Both the position numbers and the translations under genes were made by a program. The notes below the pieces were generated by a model, which was given only the letters and a program-made list of their open reading frames with translations, was not told the origin of the DNA and did no database searches. A stretch of DNA of 46,940 nt from contig JAWSUT010000026.1 in NCBI GenBank assembly GCA_033549345.1, forward strand, positions 1 through 46,940, in the 5' to 3' direction. This DNA comes from JAWSUT01 sp033549345 (GTDB taxonomy: Bacteria; Bacillota; Dethiobacteria; Dethiobacterales; Dethiobacteraceae). Below, piece by piece: positions 43,134 through 46,940 of this stretch (position 1 is the stretch's first letter; each line of letters opens with the position of its first letter).

Positions 43134-45752
43134 ATGATTCAGGCAGAATATCTTCGTTTTCTACAAACACTCAGCACAGACGACATTTCAGATGATGTGC
43201 GAAAAATCGCCAACCTTGTGCTGCAGCATTTGGATACATTGATTCCTCTTTCAACCGCACAGGGCCAACGTATTAAAAAGATGGTAGAACTGGCTCAAAC
43301 GAATTGGGGTTCAATCTGCTCGGATATTCAGATTACACGGGAGCAAGCAACGGTACAAACCTGTCCGCTTACTCAAATAAAAAGCCTTTCCGTTGGTCCG
43401 TTTCGTGGTTTTGTAAAACAAGAGGATTTTGATCTCGCAAGTCAGTTAGTGCTGATATACGGTCCTAATGGCACGGGGAAATCCAGCTTTTGCGAAGCCT
43501 TAGAGTATAGTTTGTTGGGCAATGTTACCGAAGCGGAAAGTAAGCGATTCCGCAATCAGAATGACTATTTGAAAAACGCTCATACCAATAGTTTTACTCC
43601 ACCAATTCTGATTGGGTTAGACAATCAAGAAAACGACATTCTAATTTCTGCAGATGAAGCCTTGTTTCGTTTCTGCTTTGTAGATAAGAACCGAATTGAT
43701 AATTTCTCCCGTATTGCCGCGCAGGCACCAGCTAAACAAACTGAGCTAATATCAACTCTGTTTGGCCTGGCTGCTTTCTCGGAGTTTGTACGTAACTTTA
43801 CGGATTCGATGGATAGATACATCGACCTCGAAGGCGTTAAATCAAAGGAATTAAGTGTAAAAAGACAAGTGCTGGCAGGATTCCAACAGCAATTAACTAC
43901 AATCCCTGAAGAACTACAGAAACTGGATGAAGATGAAAATGTATTGGCTAAAGAGTTCCGGGTTGACTGCACCTTCTCACAAATGGTCTTAGAGTTGAAT
44001 GGCACTGAAGAGGAAAAAGGGTTAATTTCGCAACTAGAAGAAGAGCTGCAAAAACCGATTGACACAAAAAGTAATCTAACGCTTTCTGACCTACAAAGTT
44101 TGCAGCATTCCATAGACGCAGATATACAAGAGTTAAGCACTAAAGAGCAGGAGTTGATGAATGCCAGTCAACAGATTTCATTCAAACAGCTTTACGAAGC
44201 TGTTATTCAGGTGCAGGAAAACAGCCCAGAGCAATGTCCCGCCTGTCAGACGCCGCTTTCGCAAGTTACAGTAAATCCATTTATGCACGCCGGCACCGAA
44301 TTGAAAAATCTTTATCATTTGGGAGAGCTGCAAGAGGCGACTAAGAAACTGAATGGATGCATTAACACTTCACTGATCAAGCTTTCACAGATTATTAACA
44401 TCTGTTGTTCAAGGTATTCTGAAAATAACCAGCTCTCAGCGTTTCAAACAACAGATGAGAAGTTTGCTACTGTTGATTGGTGGAATTCCCTTCATCAGCA
44501 TTTAGGTGATGAATTTACCGCATGGAAACATGTAGAAGCGCAGGTTAAACTTCTTGAGGACGCAGACAAAGAGATTGCTCGTATTGCAGAGAAGCGCACT
44601 GAAAAACAAAACGAACTCAAACTTCTCCGAGTATTTGCAGAAAAAATCGTCAAATTGCAAACACGTAGGGAGACAATAAACAACGCCTTTAAAAAGGCTA
44701 AAGAGGCAATCGAAAAATTTGACGCCGAGAATACTCAGCTCATTACGGATGTTGAAACTGAAAAGAACGTTGTTGCTCAAAACCAGATAATAGCAAATGC
44801 CTACACTACCTTTGTTCAAAAACTGAAAGATTATAAAAGTAGTCTTCCTGCTCAACTGGTTGCAGACTTAGGCGAGGTGGTTGTACAGCTATATAACGCC
44901 TTTAATCGACATGATCCCGAGCATGAGCGATTGGCAGCAATCCGGCTACCACTTCAACAAAATCAGCGACTGCAAATTTCTTTTAATAATGATCCGAATG
45001 CATTTTTCGATGCTCTGCATATTCTAAGCGAAGGTCATATCCGATGCATTGGTCTGGCAATACTGGCGGCAAAAAACATTAAGGAAAACTGTCCTTTCCT
45101 CATCTTTGATGACCCGGTAAATGCAATTGATGATGACCACCGCGAATCAATACGAAGGACAATGTTTGAAGATACATACTTTAAAGATAAACAAATTATC
45201 TTGGCATGTCATGGTGAAGAGTTTTTTAAAGACATTCTAAACCTATTGTCAGCTGAAAAAGCACATCAGACCAAAAAGGTTTCCTTTTTACCAAAGATTA
45301 GCGATTTTCATATCTCTATAGATCAAAATTGCTCCCCACGAAACTATGTTATTGCCTCTCGAACTCACTATGATAAGAACGAGATCCGAGATGCTTTAGA
45401 CAAATCTAGGAAGGCCCTTGAATCTTTCACAAAGGGAAAGGTGTGGCGTTATGTAAATAGGCACGGCGATGGAAACCTAAGTATTAAACTGCGTTCTGCA
45501 ACCGCACCTATTGAACTCCGAAATCTAACAGAGCAGCTAAAATCAAAAATTGCCAAGGCGGATTTTTCATGTCAAAACAAAAGTGCTGTTTTAACTCCCA
45601 TTGAAACTCTGCTCGGAATTAGCGGTGATTCAAGGGAATGGAGATACTTAAATAAAGGAACTCATGAAGAAGCAGATCGGGCAGAATTTGACCGTCAAAC
45701 GGTCAATGAAATTGTGAAAGCATTGGAACAGCTTGATGCGGCTCTCGGATAA
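43134..45752 (+). CDS. SMC/Rad50-like zinc-hook ATPase, RloC-like, probable defence protein
   Basis: 872 residues. Walker A YGPNGTGKSS (109-118; Lys116), Walker B FLIFDDPVNAIDDD (Asp659, Asp660), signature-like LSEGHIRCIGLAILA, and coiled coils on both sides of a CPAC zinc hook (Cys368, Cys371). After the ATPase there are ~190 more residues with R-x3-E (RKALE and RNLTE) and a late NKGTHEE, which recall the Arg-Glu-His triad of the RloC/PrrC anticodon nucleases; this match is tentative. A plain AAA ATPase with a HEPN-like tail is the alternative. ATG at 43134 follows GGAGGATAATACGT. AT-rich codon use, unlike sbcC beside it. Confidence 0.75.
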   Translation: MIQAEYLRFLQTLSTDDISDDVRKIANLVLQHLDTLIPLSTAQGQRIKKMVELAQTNWGSICSDIQITREQATVQTCPLTQIKSLSVGPFRGFVKQEDFDLASQLVLIYGPNGTGKSSFCEALEYSLLGNVTEAESKRFRNQNDYLKNAHTNSFTPPILIGLDNQENDILISADEALFRFCFVDKNRIDNFSRIAAQAPAKQTELISTLFGLAAFSEFVRNFTDSMDRYIDLEGVKSKELSVKRQVLAGFQQQLTTIPEELQKLDEDENVLAKEFRVDCTFSQMVLELNGTEEEKGLISQLEEELQKPIDTKSNLTLSDLQSLQHSIDADIQELSTKEQELMNASQQISFKQLYEAVIQVQENSPEQCPACQTPLSQVTVNPFMHAGTELKNLYHLGELQEATKKLNGCINTSLIKLSQIINICCSRYSENNQLSAFQTTDEKFATVDWWNSLHQHLGDEFTAWKHVEAQVKLLEDADKEIARIAEKRTEKQNELKLLRVFAEKIVKLQTRRETINNAFKKAKEAIEKFDAENTQLITDVETEKNVVAQNQIIANAYTTFVQKLKDYKSSLPAQLVADLGEVVVQLYNAFNRHDPEHERLAAIRLPLQQNQRLQISFNNDPNAFFDALHILSEGHIRCIGLAILAAKNIKENCPFLIFDDPVNAIDDDHRESIRRTMFEDTYFKDKQIILACHGEEFFKDILNLLSAEKAHQTKKVSFLPKISDFHISIDQNCSPRNYVIASRTHYDKNEIRDALDKSRKALESFTKGKVWRYVNRHGDGNLSIKLRSATAPIELRNLTEQLKSKIAKADFSCQNKSAVLTPIETLLGISGDSREWRYLNKGTHEEADRAEFDRQTVNEIVKALEQLDAALG

Positions 45753-45952
45753 TGCGGAAAAGATATTCTGAAACTTCAGATAAGGAAATAATTGGAAGTT
45801 CGTGTAGCTCATGTTTTAACAATAATGAGAAGTTCACAATAGTACTATTGCGTTATAAAAGCACAGTCCTTCAGTTTTGAGCTTTGAGGGTCTATATTAT
45901 TAAGAATCAAGGTTAATAATATCATTGTGGTTGGCTACGTAGGAGGATAGAG

Positions 45953-46398
45953 ATGGGGTTTTCAAAAAATTGCGAAATAGAGCCCAATAAACTCAAGCTG
46001 CGAATAAAATTATTGATTCGTTGACTCAATTGAAAAACTGAAGAATGATCATACAACTTATTACAGATGGATCTGGGAACTTATTCTAAATGCAAAAGAT
46101 GTTGCTAACTCCAGTGGGATGGTTGGCATTATTATTAACTTTGATGAAAGCAATAAATTTTTTGAATTCAAAAATCGGCAAACTATTCTCAACAGAAAAT
46201 ATTGTTTTTCTTATTGAACAAGTTTCCACTAAGATCGCACAGTAACGGATTCTAAATTAAGAGGAAAATGGGAATATTTGGAACGGCATTCTTAGCTACG
46301 CATTTGCTCTCTGAAAAAGTACGGTATCTGGATATTTGCAGGATGTTGGTGAACAGCTGTGTTCGTTTTGTGTTGAATTAGAAATACACGAAACGTAA
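45953..46398 (+). pseudogene. Decayed Hsp90-like (GHKL/MORC-type) ATPase gene
   Basis: No frame is open throughout, but pieces in all three plus-strand frames form one recognisable N-terminus. These are: TTYYRWIWELILNAKDVAN (46053 on; the ELxxNAxDA motif I), an FFEF strand, FSTENIVFLIEQVSTK, GIFGTAFLATHLLSEKVR (motif FGTGFxxTHLLS) and SGYLQDVGEQLCSFCVELE. At least four frameshifts or stops separate them. AGGAGGATAGAG precedes the ATG at 45953. These ATPases are usually long proteins in defence loci, so the rest was deleted. Confidence 0.8.
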
Positions 46399-46498
46399 TA
46401 GTAATAAGTGCAAATTAAGGGTTAAATGCCCATTATGTTTTTGATGGATAAGTACGTGTTAGTAATTAGGCAAATTTGCATAAAGCGAGGAGATAAAT

Positions 46499-46870
46499 AT
46501 GTTCTTCTTTTTCTTTGATGAATTGAATAATATTCAAGCAATCCATCAAGCATTTAAAAATATTTGTCTTGACAAAATGTTGGCTGATGGCTATTTTGAT
46601 ATGAGCATTTATATTTTCGGCAGAATAAAAAAAGAAGATATTCGTGGACGTCTTACTGCCGCTAAATCCAAATATCGAGTTCTATATGAAAGCGCCTATC
46701 CAACACAAGATACCGCATATGCCATCTGGAATGAGAAGATGTCCACATACTTACATGATGATGAAACTGATACTATAGAATTGACACAAGACGAATCAAG
46801 TGCAATAGTCAATTGGGTTTATCGAACACTAAAAGACTCAAAGGAAAGAGAAGACTTTACAAAATGTTGA
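46499..46870 (+). CDS. Hypothetical protein, 123 residues
   Basis: Complete ORF with ATG after GCGAGGAGATAAAT. It begins with a Phe-rich stretch (MFFFFFDELNN), then a mixed α/β sequence with several acidic residues and a final helix (AIVNWVYRTLKDSKEREDF). No family is recognised. It follows the decayed GHKL gene and may be its former partner or an unrelated remnant. Confidence 0.55.
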   Translation: MFFFFFDELNNIQAIHQAFKNICLDKMLADGYFDMSIYIFGRIKKEDIRGRLTAAKSKYRVLYESAYPTQDTAYAIWNEKMSTYLHDDETDTIELTQDESSAIVNWVYRTLKDSKEREDFTKC

Positions 46871-46940
46871 ATCCAGCTTGATGTGTCAGCCAATCTAACC
46901 TATAATCCAAGTATATTTGTCGGAAATGACGCCTAATAAG

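Noticed and set aside
1..46940. CRISPR arrays, tRNA and rRNA genes
   Set aside because: No regularly spaced direct repeats and no recognisable tRNA or rRNA sequence on either strand by eye.

Overview
The window looks like a chromosomal segment of a low-to-moderate GC Firmicute, most likely an anaerobic Clostridia/Peptococcaceae-type organism. This is inferred from strong AGGAGG ribosome binding sites, frequent GTG/TTG starts, an AddAB (not RecBCD) nuclease, ECF sigma/anti-sigma pairs with YpeB/PepSY-like exported domains, a tungsten aldehyde:ferredoxin oxidoreductase, and an RND pump without an adaptor gene. No rRNA, tRNA or CRISPR array was seen.

Layout. 0.2-6.9 kb: a hotdog thioesterase and a glutamate dehydrogenase on the minus strand, a frameshifted small membrane protein, a crotonase-family enzyme, and an ECF sigma factor with an anti-sigma factor fused to a large exported domain. 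7.1-13.3 kb: addB-addA. 13.4-19.2 kb: a small Cys-rich CWC protein missed by ordinary ORF calling, then a compact folate/pABA operon (folE, an HD-domain gene, folP, folB, folK, pabA, pabB, pabC). The HD protein sits where the unassigned dihydroneopterin triphosphate dephosphorylation step would be expected. 19.5-26.1 kb: small unknown proteins, a membrane protein, an orphan ABC ATPase, a second ECF sigma/anti-sigma pair and two PepSY/YpeB-like proteins. 26.2-32.1 kb: a TetR-RND efflux operon with a clear palindromic operator, then an AOR gene.

32.4-46.9 kb is an accessory, defence-like region. It holds an HTH-Uma2 nuclease fusion, an AT-rich P-loop kinase-like gene, a DUF3267 metalloprotease-like protein, MazEF and VapBC modules, a three-gene DUF488-DUF488-dual-OB operon lying between two ~61-bp direct repeats, sbcDC, a Rad50/RloC-like zinc-hook ATPase, a decayed Hsp90-like (GHKL) ATPase gene and a final unknown gene.

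The most interesting signals are: (i) the DUF488/DUF488/dual-OB cassette bounded by direct repeats; (ii) a near-identical 16-bp palindrome placed exactly 11 nt before the putative -10 of both addBA and sbcDC, suggesting a shared DNA-damage operator unlike the classical Firmicute LexA box; (iii) the zinc-hook ATPase next to a decaying GHKL ATPase, which looks like a partly eroded defence locus; and (iv) the HD gene in the folate operon. All function calls rest on motif recognition by eye; no database search was run.
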